From assembly GCA_022579005.1 (NCBI GenBank), contig MU401647.1, forward strand, positions 1 through 64,000: 64,000 nt of DNA, in the 5' to 3' direction. The stretch comes from Poronia punctata. Lineage: Eukaryota > Ascomycota > Sordariomycetes > Xylariales > Xylariaceae. Every line of letters starts with the position of its first letter. Within the stretch, counting starts at the first letter, position 1. Under the pieces are notes generated by a model, which was given only the letters and a program-made list of their open reading frames with translations, made no database searches and was not told where the DNA came from. This document shows positions 1-11,342 of this stretch, one piece after another. A program made the position numbers and the translations under genes.

Positions 1-95
<95 letters not shown>
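1..95. repeat. (AAAG)n microsatellite
   Basis: Uninterrupted AGAA/AAAG tetranucleotide repeat from the first base of the window to about position 95. It may continue beyond the window edge. Confidence 0.97.
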
Positions 96-238
96 GAAAA
101 TGCAAAACTACTTGTAGTTTCTAAAGAGCCGGAACTCCCGTCTGCAAACAGGACATAGCCCAGCTCTTGTAAGTCTACACCCCGGCCCCTAAAAAGGGGT
201 TGAAGTCTTTATTGTATAAAGTAACAAATAACCTATAA
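96..238. other. Short unique spacer
   Basis: About 140 bp of ordinary base composition between the microsatellite and the first LTR. I see no gene in it. Its last five bases (234-238, TATAA) form the left copy of the target duplication of the adjacent retroelement. Confidence 0.6.
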
Positions 239-627
239 TGTTGGTCTGGCTAAGGGTTAATGTAATTATAACACGTTACTATTTATAGTACTATGTTAAC
301 TTAATTAATAAAAAGGAAAAAGAAGTTATAAGGACTTCTTTTAGCAAGTTTTATATAGCTATAAAGGTTTGTAGTTAATTAAAACCTATTAGCAATACAA
401 AAGGGATACGTATACTTTACGTATTTAATACGTAAAAGACGCGTACTTTATATATACTAGTTATATACTATATACATATACTGCGCGTATACTTTTTTAA
501 TAAAGTAAGTTTAATGCAATTTATAATAAATATATAAAAAACTAAATATTTATATTTATAAAATATTTGCATTTTAATAGTTTTAATATAGTTAATAAAG
601 TTAAAGGTATTAAAAAAGATTTTAACA
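239..627. repeat. Left LTR of the 6.3-kb retroelement
   Basis: 389-bp direct repeat starting TGTTGGTCTGGC. It pairs with 6140-6526. Its outer (left) half keeps many G and C bases that are A or T in the right copy, while its inner half is more degraded. The end AACA corresponds to CCAACA in the right copy. Confidence 0.9.
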
Positions 628-3600
628 CTTGCTATTTTTCTTTTAATTACATTTTTATTTTTTTATACTTTTATTTTTAATTTATAAATAATTTACTATT
701 GCTTTAATTTTTATTTATATTTAATTTATTATAATAAAAAACTTAAGTGCTTAGTTAAAAGTTTTCTTTATAAACAAATTTATAAGGTTATTTTTTTTAT
801 TAATTTAATATACTTTTATAATTTCCTTTTTTTTATAAAATTTTTATAGCAATATTATATTAATTATAAAGCGTTTTTTTTATATACTTTTAAGTTTTAT
901 AAAATACTAATAAAGTAATTTAAAATTAGTATAAAGTATTAAAAAAATTAAAAATAATTTAAATACTTTAAAAATTAAGTATAAAGTAGTATATAAAGTA
1001 ATAGTGCTATTAACTTTATTAACTATACTATATAGTTTATTAGCAAAAATAAATTAAGTAATACGCTTATATTTATTTAAGTTTTAGTATATAATATTAT
1101 TAGTAATTTTATATTTGTTTTGCTTATAATTTAAAATTAATTTAGTAGTAAAAATAATAATAAAACTAATTTAAAAGCTTAAGTTAGTGTTATTAGCAAA
1201 TAATTTATTTATAAAAATAAATAGCTTTGCTTTTATTAAGTTTAAAAGTATATATGTTAATTTATAGTGCTTGTTTTTAATTTACTAGTTAATTTGCTTA
1301 TTTAATGCTTAAATATTATTTTTTATAAGTTTAATAACTTATATAGCTATTAATAAGTTAAATATAGCTTTAAGTTAATATATATTGCTAATATATATAT
1401 TATATACTTTTTAGCTAACATATTATTAAAAAGTATTAACTAAAATAAGGTTAATTTTAATTAGATTTTTTACTTAACTTTTTTATATAAAAATTACTTT
1501 TTTATTTTAAAAAATAACTTTTATACTATTAAACTTAATAGCTTATTTTTTATTAAAAAATTGCTTTAGTTTTACTTTAAATTTAGCTTTAAAAAGTTTG
1601 CTTTTTTTTTTAACTAAAAATGCTAGTATAATAAATAATAAAGTATTATTTATTTATATTATAATAATACTAAATTTATTATATTTGCTTTTTATAAATA
1701 GTAACTAAAAGTTATAAGTTAATATTATTATTTTAAGTTAATTTTAATAATATTTATAATAAGTTTAAAACTAATATAAACTAAATTTAGCTAAACTATA
1801 AAAAAAGCAAAGTAACTAAAAAATAGTACTTTTAAAGTATTTTTTTTTAAGTTTAATAAGTAAACATATATATATAATATAAAAAAAAGTATTTTTTAAT
1901 TATATATATGCTTATATAATATCTTTTAGCTTACTATAAACGTTATAGTTTTAAATTAAAAATAGTACAAGTATAAGTATAACTTGTTAACTTATTTATT
2001 AAATAGTTAAAGCTTAATATAAAACTATCTTTTTTTTATAGTTATTATAGCTTTAAACTACTAATTATAATTTTTTATAAAGCTAAGTAGTCTTGCTTTT
2101 AATTTTATATACTATTTAAAACAAAAATAGCTTAATATTTAACTATATTTTAAAGTTAAAACAAATAAACTTAAATACTTTTATACTTAAAAAATTATTA
2201 ATTTTTAAAGCATTAAATTTTTTAAAAAGTAAACTAAAAGTAAAAATAATGCTTTTAATTTTTAGCTTTAATAATAATTAAAAATTTGCCTTTTTTTTTA
2301 TATTTAAGTATATTTTTAGTACTATTATATACTTAAATTATACTATTAAAAAGTATTATAATATAACAATTATTGTTTTGTTTTTTTTTAGTCTTTTATA
2401 AAGGTAGCAAATAACTACTAAAGTAATAAAAAGTTATAAGTTTTTTATTTTTGCTAAAAGTATATTTTAATTTATACTTGCTTTATAGTTAGTTTAATTT
2501 ATGTTTGCTAAAAATTTGTTTATACGTTAATATAGTTTTACTTATATATAATAAAACTTTATTAGTTTATTAACTATATTAATAATAACGTTTTTACTTT
2601 TAATTACTTAAACTTTAAAAAAACTATTTTATTTTTACTTTTTTTGCTAAATAAAAACTTTACTTTATAAAAAAAAAGTAAAAATAAAAAGTAAATTAAA
2701 GCTATTTTAAGTATTAAGCGTACGTAATACGTTTATTTTTGCTTTTTTATTTTAAATAGCTTTTATAGCTTTTTAAATAGCTTTTATATGCTAAATAATT
2801 TTAAGTAATAGTAGTAAATTATAATTAATTTATAAATAAGTATTAAATACTAATAAAGTAAGTACTAGTTTATTAAGTTTTGTAGTATTATTAAAAGCTT
2901 TTATTACTATTTATAAAATTAATTTGTTATTATTTTAGTAGCTAATCTTTTTTTTAATTATATTAAAAGCATAGTATAAAAAAGTATATATATGTTTAAT
3001 TTTACTAAGTACTTAATATGCTTTAATAAGTATTTTTTTATATATAATTTTTATAATCTTAGCACTAGTTTAAAACTTTTTTAAAGCAAAGTTAATATTA
3101 AGGTTATATACTATATAATTAAATAGTTTTTAATAAACGTTAATTTAGCACTTATAAAGTATATTTTATACTTTATATACTTTTATTATTTAAATAAAAG
3201 TTGTAGCTTAAAATAACGTAGCTAAATTAATAACGTAAAAAACTTATTTTTTATTAATTTAAACTACGTTAACAATAATCTTATAATTAAATTTATAGTT
3301 ATTTTTTAAAGTAAATTTAAAGCGTTTAAGCGTTAGGTTATATATTTAGTAATAGTAGCAAAATTTTTAAGTTTTTTTAAAATAAAATAATTTACTTTAT
3401 AACTTATTATAGTTAACATTTGCTTTAGTTTTATTGCTTTAAAGTACTTAAATTGTTTATAAAGCTAGCATAACTTAGTTTTAAAAAAATATATAGTTAT
3501 TTTGCTAAAGTGCGTATTAAAAAACAAATGTTTTTATTTATAAATAACTAGTATTATATTACTATTGCTTTAAACAATAACATTTTTAATATTATTAAAA

Positions 3601-6139
3601 TAAGCATTAACGTAGTTAGCGTTATATAGCAAAAATAAAAAAAAAGTAAGCATATTTAAAACGTAATATATAGTTATTTTAAAAAGGTTTTATATTTAAA
3701 TTATACTAATATTTTTAATAATACTGCTACTACTAAATTTAATATAAACTTTGCTTAGTTTTTATATTATATTTGCTTTTAAATTTAAATATAAATACGC
3801 TTTTAATTATACTTTTTTAACTATTAAATAGTTAAAAGTACTTATATTTTATAATTTGCTTTAATATTTTACTTTATATAAATTTTTTAAAATAAATTAA
3901 TTTGCTAGCATTTTAGCTTTAAATTATTATATATTTTTGCTTATAATATAATGCATATATATAGCGTTTATTAAAAATTAAGTAAATTTTTTTACTATTT
4001 TATTATTAATTTTATTTTGTTTATAGTTTAAATTTAAAATAGTTTTAAAAATACTTTTTATATTTATTAAATATTAAAAAAATATTTTAATATTTAGTTT
4101 ATAGCTATAAATTATTTTATATATAGTAAAAAACTAACGTTTTATTTTATATTGTTTTTTAATTAAATAATTAGTTAAAAAATAATTGTTTTTTTTATAT
4201 ATAAAGCACTTATACTTTTGCTTTAACAAGTTTAATTTGCTTTTAAAACTAAAGCAATATAATATTAAATTATTTTTATTATAACTATAATTATTATACT
4301 TATAATTTATATAAAATATAATATTGCTTTTGCTATTATTTACTACTTAAAAATATACTTAAAAATTAAAAAATAAACTTTTAAACGTTAGCTTTTAATA
4401 AATAAGTACTATATTAAACTTAAATATACTTTTATATACGCGTACTACATTTATTACTAAGTAAATTTTATTTTAATATATAGCGCTAAGTGCTTGCTAA
4501 GCTTTTATAATTTTATTAATTATAAAGTTAAAAGCTTTTATAAAAGTTTTATTTAAATTTTTTTTATAAATATTTTAATATATAATTATTATTTAATTAG
4601 TAAAGTATTAAAACTAATTTATAATGTTATTAAAATATAAATCTAACTTAAAATATATTTTTATTTATAACTTATTAAAGCTAATTTGCTATATAAAGTA
4701 TTGCTTAGCGCGTTTATTAAAAATTATTAAAAATATAGCTTAATATTAATTTTTTATTATTTTAATTTACTAGTATATATTAATAAAAATTTATGCTTTA
4801 TTATATAATAAGTTATAAAGCTTGCTTATATAATTTTAATTTTTTTGCTATATTTTTATAAATATAGCAATTTTTTTAAAAATAAAAAAAGTATTATTTA
4901 TTAAACGTATTAAAAATAAATTATAAAACAAAACATAGTTAAATTTTTAAAAATTTAAATATAAAGTTAAAACGTTTTTATACTTAATAGCTTAAATAAA
5001 AACAGCTTGCTATTAAAGCGTAACTAGCTTGCTAATAAGTAAAAAATTTACTAGCTATAAGCGCTTAAAAGTATATAAAGTATAAGTAGCTTATATAGCT
5101 TATAATACTTAAAAGGTTAAAAAAGGTTAAAAAGTAAGTTAAATACTTTAAAAAGCTTAAAAAGCTTATAAAGTTTAAGCTTTTTAATTAGTTACTAGTA
5201 CTTTAAAATATATTTTAAGTTTAAGCGTATTTTAGCTTATAATTTTTTTATTAGTAAATATAAAAGTTAAACTAAGTTTTTATTTTTTAATTAAAAATAT
5301 ATAAAAAAAGTACTAAGCTTTGCTAATAATTACATTGCTATTTATAATAATAAGCAACTTATTACTTGTTATATTATAGCTTTAAATTAAGCTATAATTA
5401 ATGCTTTTTTATTATAATATTAGTAATAATAAATATTATACTATATATACTATATTATTAAAATGCTAGCATGTTTATTTTTTAAAATCTTTTTAAATAG
5501 CTTATAAAAAGTCTTTGCTATTAAGCTATATATATATATACTTAGTTATCTTATATAAAACGTACGTATTTAGCTTATTTTTTGCTAGTATTTTAAAGTT
5601 AAGTTTTTTTATGCTTTATTTTTTAAAAATAATATGCTTTTTTAATAAATAAATAGCTATGCTTGTTTTTTTAAAGATTTTAACTTAATTTAAGTTATTA
5701 TTAAAAGCATTTTTAAAATAAAGTAGTACTAACTGCTATATATATTAAGATTTTTAATATAGTTAGTTTTTTAAATTTTCTTTTAAAAATAAACTAAGGT
5801 TATATAATAACAATGCTATTATAAATTAATACTAATTAGTTTTTAAATTAGCTATAGGTTAAAGGTAATAAAAATGCTTATTATTTTTTATTTTATTAGT
5901 ATATAACCTATAAAACGCTTACTATAATTTAATATATGCTTTTTTTACTTACTTTATTTTTTTAAATAGTTATATAATAATTTAAATTAAATCTTTTATT
6001 TATTACTTACTTAAATATAGTAAGTTTTAAAAGCAATATAAAGCTAAAGCAACTTTAAATTAAATAAAAAGTAAGTATAACAATAGTTTTTATTTTTAAA
6101 CCTTGCTTTTTTATAGTTACTAATTTAATTACTAATTAG

Positions 6140-6526
6140 TATTAGTTTAGCTAAAAGTTAATATAATTATAATACGTTATTATTTATAGTACTATATTAA
6201 CTTAATTAATAAAAAAAAAAGAAGTTATAAGGACTTTTTTTAGCAAGTTTTATATAGCTATAAAGGTTTACAGTTAATTAAAACCTATTAGCAATATAAA
6301 AAGAATATGTATACCTTATATATTTAATACGTAAAAAACGCATACTTTATATATACTAGTTATATACTATATACGTACACTGCGCATATACTTCCCTAAT
6401 AAAGTAAGTCTAACGCAATCTATAATAAATATGTAAGAAACCAAATATCTATATTTATAAGATATTTGCGTTCTAATAGTCCTAATGTGGTCAATGAGGT
6501 CAAGGGTATTGGAAGGGATTCCAACA
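6140..6526. repeat. Right LTR of the 6.3-kb retroelement
   Basis: 387-bp direct repeat. It starts TATTAGTTTAGC, the mutated form of the left LTR start, and ends CCAACA. The last 150 bp are the least mutated part of the element and give the best view of the original LTR sequence. Confidence 0.9.
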
Positions 6527-7436
6527 TATGACGTTTAAACTGTGTAAGTAAGTAGCCGTCGAGGACGTGTTAGCTAATGTGTATATAAGCTGCGTTGATA
6601 TAAGAGTCTAGACAGATTGCCTTCTTATTAAGCATTACAGTGTTTACGCCGAGGAAGAGAATTGTTAGGGGGGGCATCCATGCTACTGGTGCACTGTATG
6701 CAAAAAGTTACCTACTTTAAGTATTATTATTTTGTAGCGTAAACCCGATTTTTTCTTTGCTCAAGGACTCTGCATGTGAAAAAAAGACCTCACAGTATAG
6801 CTAGGATTTTTGTTTTCTTCCCCTTGTATTTAGCTTTAATATCTTGTATGGCAAAAGGGAGATAGATATAGCAAGGCGCAACAAGCAGGTAAGCACCGGG
6901 CAGGTCGCTTGCGGCTAATTTTAAAGCTGTTTGATTGTCTAACAATTCTATAGGTTCCCCCTTAAAGATTCTCTATTAAAAACCTAAAAATGACATTCCC
7001 TGATACGTATTACAGTCTAGACAAACTGCTGCGGTGTGAATGTATTTCACTCTGTATGATTTGACCGGAGTTGGTATAGAAGACAAAGGTTCTGAGGTAG
7101 GATCCGACTATAGCAACCCCACACTACCTACCAAATGGGTAACTGTAAAAGACTACGTACCTACATATTGCTAGGTTTGTGCTTGACTTAGCGCCCTACC
7201 CACCATTTGCTATATGCAGACAATGTTGTTTTCTCCTATTACGAGGGAGGGAATGAATGAATGTCCGCTGTTATAAGTATGACCGTTATGAATTTTTTGG
7301 TCTCAGTGGTTGCATATGATGGCCGCGACAACTCCCAGGTTATAGAATTGGAGACTTGCAATTATCACCAAGAACAGAGGTACGTAAGAACTCTTGGTTC
7401 ATCGTTATCCCCTTGCACTTGGTGCAAGCCATCACG
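6527..7436. other. Intergenic, no gene seen
   Basis: Normal composition resumes immediately after the LTR. The stretch begins with the right target duplication TATGA. I found no supported coding region or RNA gene. The short plus-strand open frame that begins at 7261 is best explained as a shadow of the minus-strand remnant just downstream. Confidence 0.6.
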
Positions 7437-7611
7437 TCAAAATCCCTTTTCCTTGAGCATTTTTCTTCTCTTGGACACTAACTCCCAGTACTGTTCCAGA
7501 CCCTCCGGGGGGAGCTCAAGATACTTTAAGCTAAGACTGTCAATTAGGCTGCAGTGTCTATCCCAAGCCTCCAGTGGTAAGCATCGTATCCGGACCCTCA
7601 CTACGTCATCT
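7437..7611 (-). pseudogene. 3'-terminal exon or gene remnant, unknown family
   Basis: Read on the minus strand, this gives 57 codons ending in TGA, with a composition strongly suggesting real protein: it includes LPLEAWDRH, LKYLELPPEGLEQYW and a basic tail KRRKMLKEKGF. The same frame has a stop just upstream. An acceptor-like CCACCAG precedes the first codon, so it could be a terminal exon, but I could not find convincing upstream exons in 7612-8530. It is either the decayed end of a gene or the last exon of one whose other exons I cannot see. I do not recognise the family. Its position about 900 bp from a RIP-degraded retroelement fits decay. Confidence 0.4.
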
Positions 7612-8530
7612 CTGGTGGGTTAAGAGGATGCTCGGGATTTGCAGTGTAGATGGATAAGCAGAGGTTAGAACTTAGCACCATAGACAAGGAGCGACTTCAT
7701 TTGGGGAGTGGGAGAAGCCTCTTGCGAGTGACTCTTCGGCGTGGCCAGTCAGTCCGGGGCCTGACAACCACTTGCTAGTTAGACGTCTACCCGCCTATGC
7801 CTGAACCCGGGGGCATGCTGGTTCATGGACCACATGACGTGCATTAATCGAGCCCGGCGTTCCATAACTCACCGCCCCTCCAATATTACTAGCCTTATCT
7901 CTTCAACATCATGAGAGTTTTGATATTGAATCTGATGGGAAAGGGAGGTAGTAGTGATGATTTCTACTGTGGCAAATTGTGTGTATGCGTCGAGGTGATT
8001 GTGTCCGCCAGAAATACCGTGCTAAGAAGTAACATCAAAATTAGAAGTATCTCCGACAAACATTCAATCACTGAACGGAGGTGACAAGAGATCAAGGGGT
8101 GTGATTAAGGGCAAGGTAAAATCTGTGAGAAATGGATCCAAGTTACGTGTTTATCTCCGGGTAGAAATAGTGAAGGTTGCCGTATGCGGTATACCTGTAC
8201 AATTGGACCCCTAACTTCCCAGTACATGCCTATATGGCTAGAGAACCATGCGTTCAATCGTGCTAGTAGGGCAAGAACGCCAAGGAGAGGAAATAGCAAC
8301 TTAAAAGTAATTATGCAAGGCTTCCTCATGTGGGTAAGTGTATTGTATTTCCATCGTGTTTGTCGGGAAAGATGTCAGAATTTCGAACCAAGTAACTCCG
8401 TCAAGGAGACTTAAAAAATGCGTATAAAAGGAAAAAGGAGTGGTGCGTAATCCTGCCACCCTGCGTTGAAGAACGCATGTGGAGAAATGTCCATATAATA
8501 CCTACCTATGAGCAGCAAAGGGATTTACAC
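7612..8530. other. Intergenic, no gene seen
   Basis: Ordinary composition. It could hold degraded upstream exons of the remnant at 7437-7611, but nothing is supported on either strand. Confidence 0.5.
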
Positions 8531-8712
8531 GGGCTGTGCTGGATCTGCTGTAGTGCAGTGGCAGGCGGTTGTTAACAGCTGGGATACAGTGTAAGTACTT
8601 GGGCCTGGGGGTTAGCCGGTCGGACTGCTTCGCGTGTGTGCAGCCGCTCGCCACTGCACTACAGCAGATCCAGCATAGGTACCTAGATCCTACAGCAGAT
8701 CCAGCACAGCCC
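8531..8712. mobile_element. 182-bp inverted-repeat element (MITE-like)
   Basis: Both ends read inward as GGGCTGTGCTGGATCTGCTG, and the inverted similarity continues through TAGTGCAGTGGC. In the right arm the block GCTGGATCTGCTGTAG occurs twice, separated by a spacer of about 16 bases, so the arm is partly duplicated. The centre is about 70 bp and non-coding. I could not identify a clean target duplication (the right flank is AAAGG, and AAAGG also lies 9 bp outside the left arm), so the superfamily is unassigned. It shows no RIP-like mutation. Confidence 0.75.
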
Positions 8713-9594
8713 AAAGGCGATCGGAAATATAATCCCACTTCGTCATATCCAAGCCCAGCCCACCAATAGCAGCTCCCAGTCCACCCCAGTCACCCCAACT
8801 CGGACTCCAAATATAGGAAGGAATTCAGGCAAGGCTCCCACGCGGCCGCGCCTTCTTGGCCTTGCAGGTTGCAGCCTGCAGGGTTAGGTAAGCCCACTGA
8901 CGGTTGCATCATATTTGTTTTGTGTATCACGTAAGACAATGCAATGCCGATGTTCTTGTCGATCACGTCACTATAACGACTACAGTTGCAACAGGATGTT
9001 AAAAGATCGGCAGTTGACATATAGGTATGGCGGCTTAAAATGGACGTCCATTGTATAGATAGAATATGATCGTTGATGAGCGACCGTGAGCCCATGCAAT
9101 TGTTTCAATAAGATGTCAGGCGGGATTCTAGCTCTTACCGGTACCGTTCCTGTCAATGAAGCAGGATCCACCAGTGACGATTATTTCGATGATGCGAGGC
9201 TATCGCCTATGAGCTGAAGCCTGTCAGGGGTCAGGAGAAATTGGAAAAACGCAACACGGTTGTCAGAGAACCTTGTGATGTTTTCTTTGCTACACCCAGC
9301 TGACTACCAAACCTCAACTCCAACTAAAAATAGGAATCCTAGCTACAATACACTTCATATCTACAAACGTCATGTCTACGGACGTCATGTTTACAATAAC
9401 AGAAACACAAGGAAAGGCCATGATGAAGACGAATATAAATACCTGTCGCTGTCCTGTCTGTCTCTCTGAGATATTGACTCTAGCATCATCAACATTCAGC
9501 TCGAACTACCAAGCCAACCTACTACAAACAATCAAACTACCATTACCATTTATCCGTTGAATTATTTCACCTAAAACTCCTCAAACTTTCCAAA
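8713..9594. other. Intergenic; upstream region of the small secreted protein gene
   Basis: No supported gene. The last 150 bp are rich in C and A and contain the TATA-like motif listed separately, as expected for a promoter and 5' leader. Confidence 0.55.
9434..9440 (+). promoter_or_regulatory. TATA-like box upstream of the small secreted protein gene
   Basis: TATAAAT-like sequence about 155 bp before the start codon at 9595. It is followed by a pyrimidine-rich leader (CTGTCTGTCTCTCTG) typical of fungal transcription starts. Assigned from position and motif only. Confidence 0.4.
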
Positions 9595-10193
9595 ATGCAG
9601 ACCAAATTCCTAGCCTCCATCTTGACCATCGCTCTCGGTGCCTCTGCAGCAGCAGTCAGCAGACGTGACCCTGTCCTCGGGGATCCGACCTGTGGCGTCG
9701 ACGGCGCCGATACATTTCTCAACCATGACGATCTGGGCCGAGCTGTTGACGATTTCGCCAACTGGGTTGCGTCCGGTGCCGACGGACAAGTCAACATTGC
9801 CGGTAACTTCCGCGGGGGTCTTAGCGTAAGTCAAGTTACATATCTACAAAGTACCCAGGGTACCTAGGTACATGTATCAAAGACGTCGTTGCTAATAATC
9901 TTTTGCTTTTCTCCCAATCTAGCGTGAATGGGGTGAGGTTCTCCTGTTCGCCTGCGATTCTAAGAGCGGTGGCCAGGGTAGCTACATCTCCCCGGAGCTG
10001 ATCCGGCAGGTGCTCGAGGGAGGCGGTTATCTCGACTCCCAGTGCAAGCAAGACAATGCTGGTTACGAGAGCAGCAACGATCTAACCATTGGCCGAACTT
10101 TCGTAAGTCATTTATGCTTCTTTCTTTTCCCATGCAGCTGTATACTAACCTAACCTTCCGCGATTGTAGAAGGGAGATCATTTCTGCGATTAA
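9595..10193 (+). CDS. Small secreted cysteine-containing protein (candidate effector)
   Basis: Three exons, 9595-9825, 9923-10102 and 10170-10193, with phase-0 junctions. Introns are GTAAGT...CTAG and GTAAGT...GTAG, the second with a TACTAAC branch site. The product is 144 residues. Residues 1-20 form a clear signal peptide (MQTKFLASILTIALGASAAA), followed by VSRRD, a Kex2-like dibasic site. The mature part has four cysteines, in PTCGV, FACDS, SQCKQ and the C-terminal FCD, enough for two disulfide bonds. The last exon adds only seven residues, including the fourth cysteine, which supports the splice model. No enzymatic motif is visible and I do not recognise the family. Small size, secretion and paired cysteines match the usual definition of a fungal effector candidate; that role is an inference. 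It lies in a row of genes for secreted proteins. Confidence 0.8.
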
Positions 10194-11342
10194 TCAGATT
10201 GTACTTTCGGCATCTGTACGATATTGAGGCAGTGAGACACTTTGTTTTGGCTATGTTTTCTGACGTTTCTTGGGAATCATGTCGTGGTGTATGAGCTATA
10301 GAGCCTGTTTGATGTTTCTTGTTTGCTTTTTCCTCTACCTAGGTAGCCACTTTGTACTATTCGGTCCTTACTGTATTATATCGTTGAATTTTCAGCAATA
10401 TGATCTATTATGCCATAATCTTAGCTTTCCCTTCAAGTACGCCGAGAATCATAGTGTTTGTAAAGGCATGGTCATGTATCATACTTCGCAGCCGCCCATT
10501 ATTACATAAGACTTGTAAAGGGGATGTTGCCTGGCATATTGCTGACACGGCCCAGGACTATAGGCAATGGATGTCTCCATATTCTCATTGGGACGGCACC
10601 TACCGTTTTGACTTATCAACAATCATCACCTACGTGTAGGTTTGATTGTTGTTGTTCGAGCTCCTATAGTCGTTAAACTTGGAAAAGAGATACAATCGCG
10701 AGCAATCGACTTCCTCCACCCTGCACATCCTGATGGTGCAATATCCTACTAAGCCCCTTCGCAGTTGATGAAGATGGCCTTGACTTCGTTGTATAAAACA
10801 TTACGTGTATATACTTTAGGTACCTATGTACACATGTAGGTACCTATACATCTCAAAGTGACGTATCCTACATAGGTATGAATCAACTTGATTGTACATG
10901 TACGTGTAGGTATTCCTACCAAATGGATGTACATACATCTATCTCTACGATAAGCCCTGCTTTGGCAGTATGCATGTATATTATACCAGGTAGGTTACAG
11001 TTATAGACCTAGTACCTACTTACCTACATGTAGTCGGTACTCTACTCATTTCACCAGGTAACTGCCACTGGTTCGAACTTTCCCATCGCCTTCCTTCAAG
11101 GGAACCCCAAACCTCTCACCTTTACATATACCTCTTTTACCAGAACACATCAGTTCAAGAAATAGCTGAGGGTAGGCTTGTAACGAGCTGTTCCCATCCT
11201 TCAAGATTTCCGATTCTCAACTGACAAACTAACGGCAGAGGATTGGCTGCAATTCCTTTCTTTTCAAGCACGACGCATCCGATTGCGCGAACTCTTCGAT
11301 AATACCTAGGAATTACTGCTTACAGTGGCAAAAGCAGACGCC
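10194..11342. other. Intergenic with TAGG/CCTA-rich palindromic motifs
   Basis: No gene seen. The interval 10810-11040 contains repeated AGGTACCTA and TACCTACTTACC motifs, several self-complementary (for example TTAGGTACCTATG and GTAGGTACCTATAC about 20 bp apart). A second branch-like and acceptor-like sequence, GCTTACAG, ends 18 bp before the next start codon, so an intron in the 5' leader is possible. Confidence 0.5.

Larger units (their letters stand above)
239..6526. mobile_element. RIP-degraded LTR retrotransposon, probably Ty1/copia type
   Basis: A 6.3-kb element bounded by two direct repeats that align base for base apart from C-to-T and G-to-A changes. The less mutated copies show the ends TGTTGG and CCAACA, an inverted terminal hexamer common in copia-type LTRs. 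The flanking five bases are TATAA (left) and TATGA (right), a target-site duplication differing by one G-to-A change. The 5.5-kb interior is nearly pure A+T and has no open frame of 60 codons. I could not recover a convincing reverse transcriptase motif, so the coding strand and the copia assignment are inferences from LTR ends and total length. Mutation is weakest at the outer edges and saturated inside. Confidence 0.85.
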
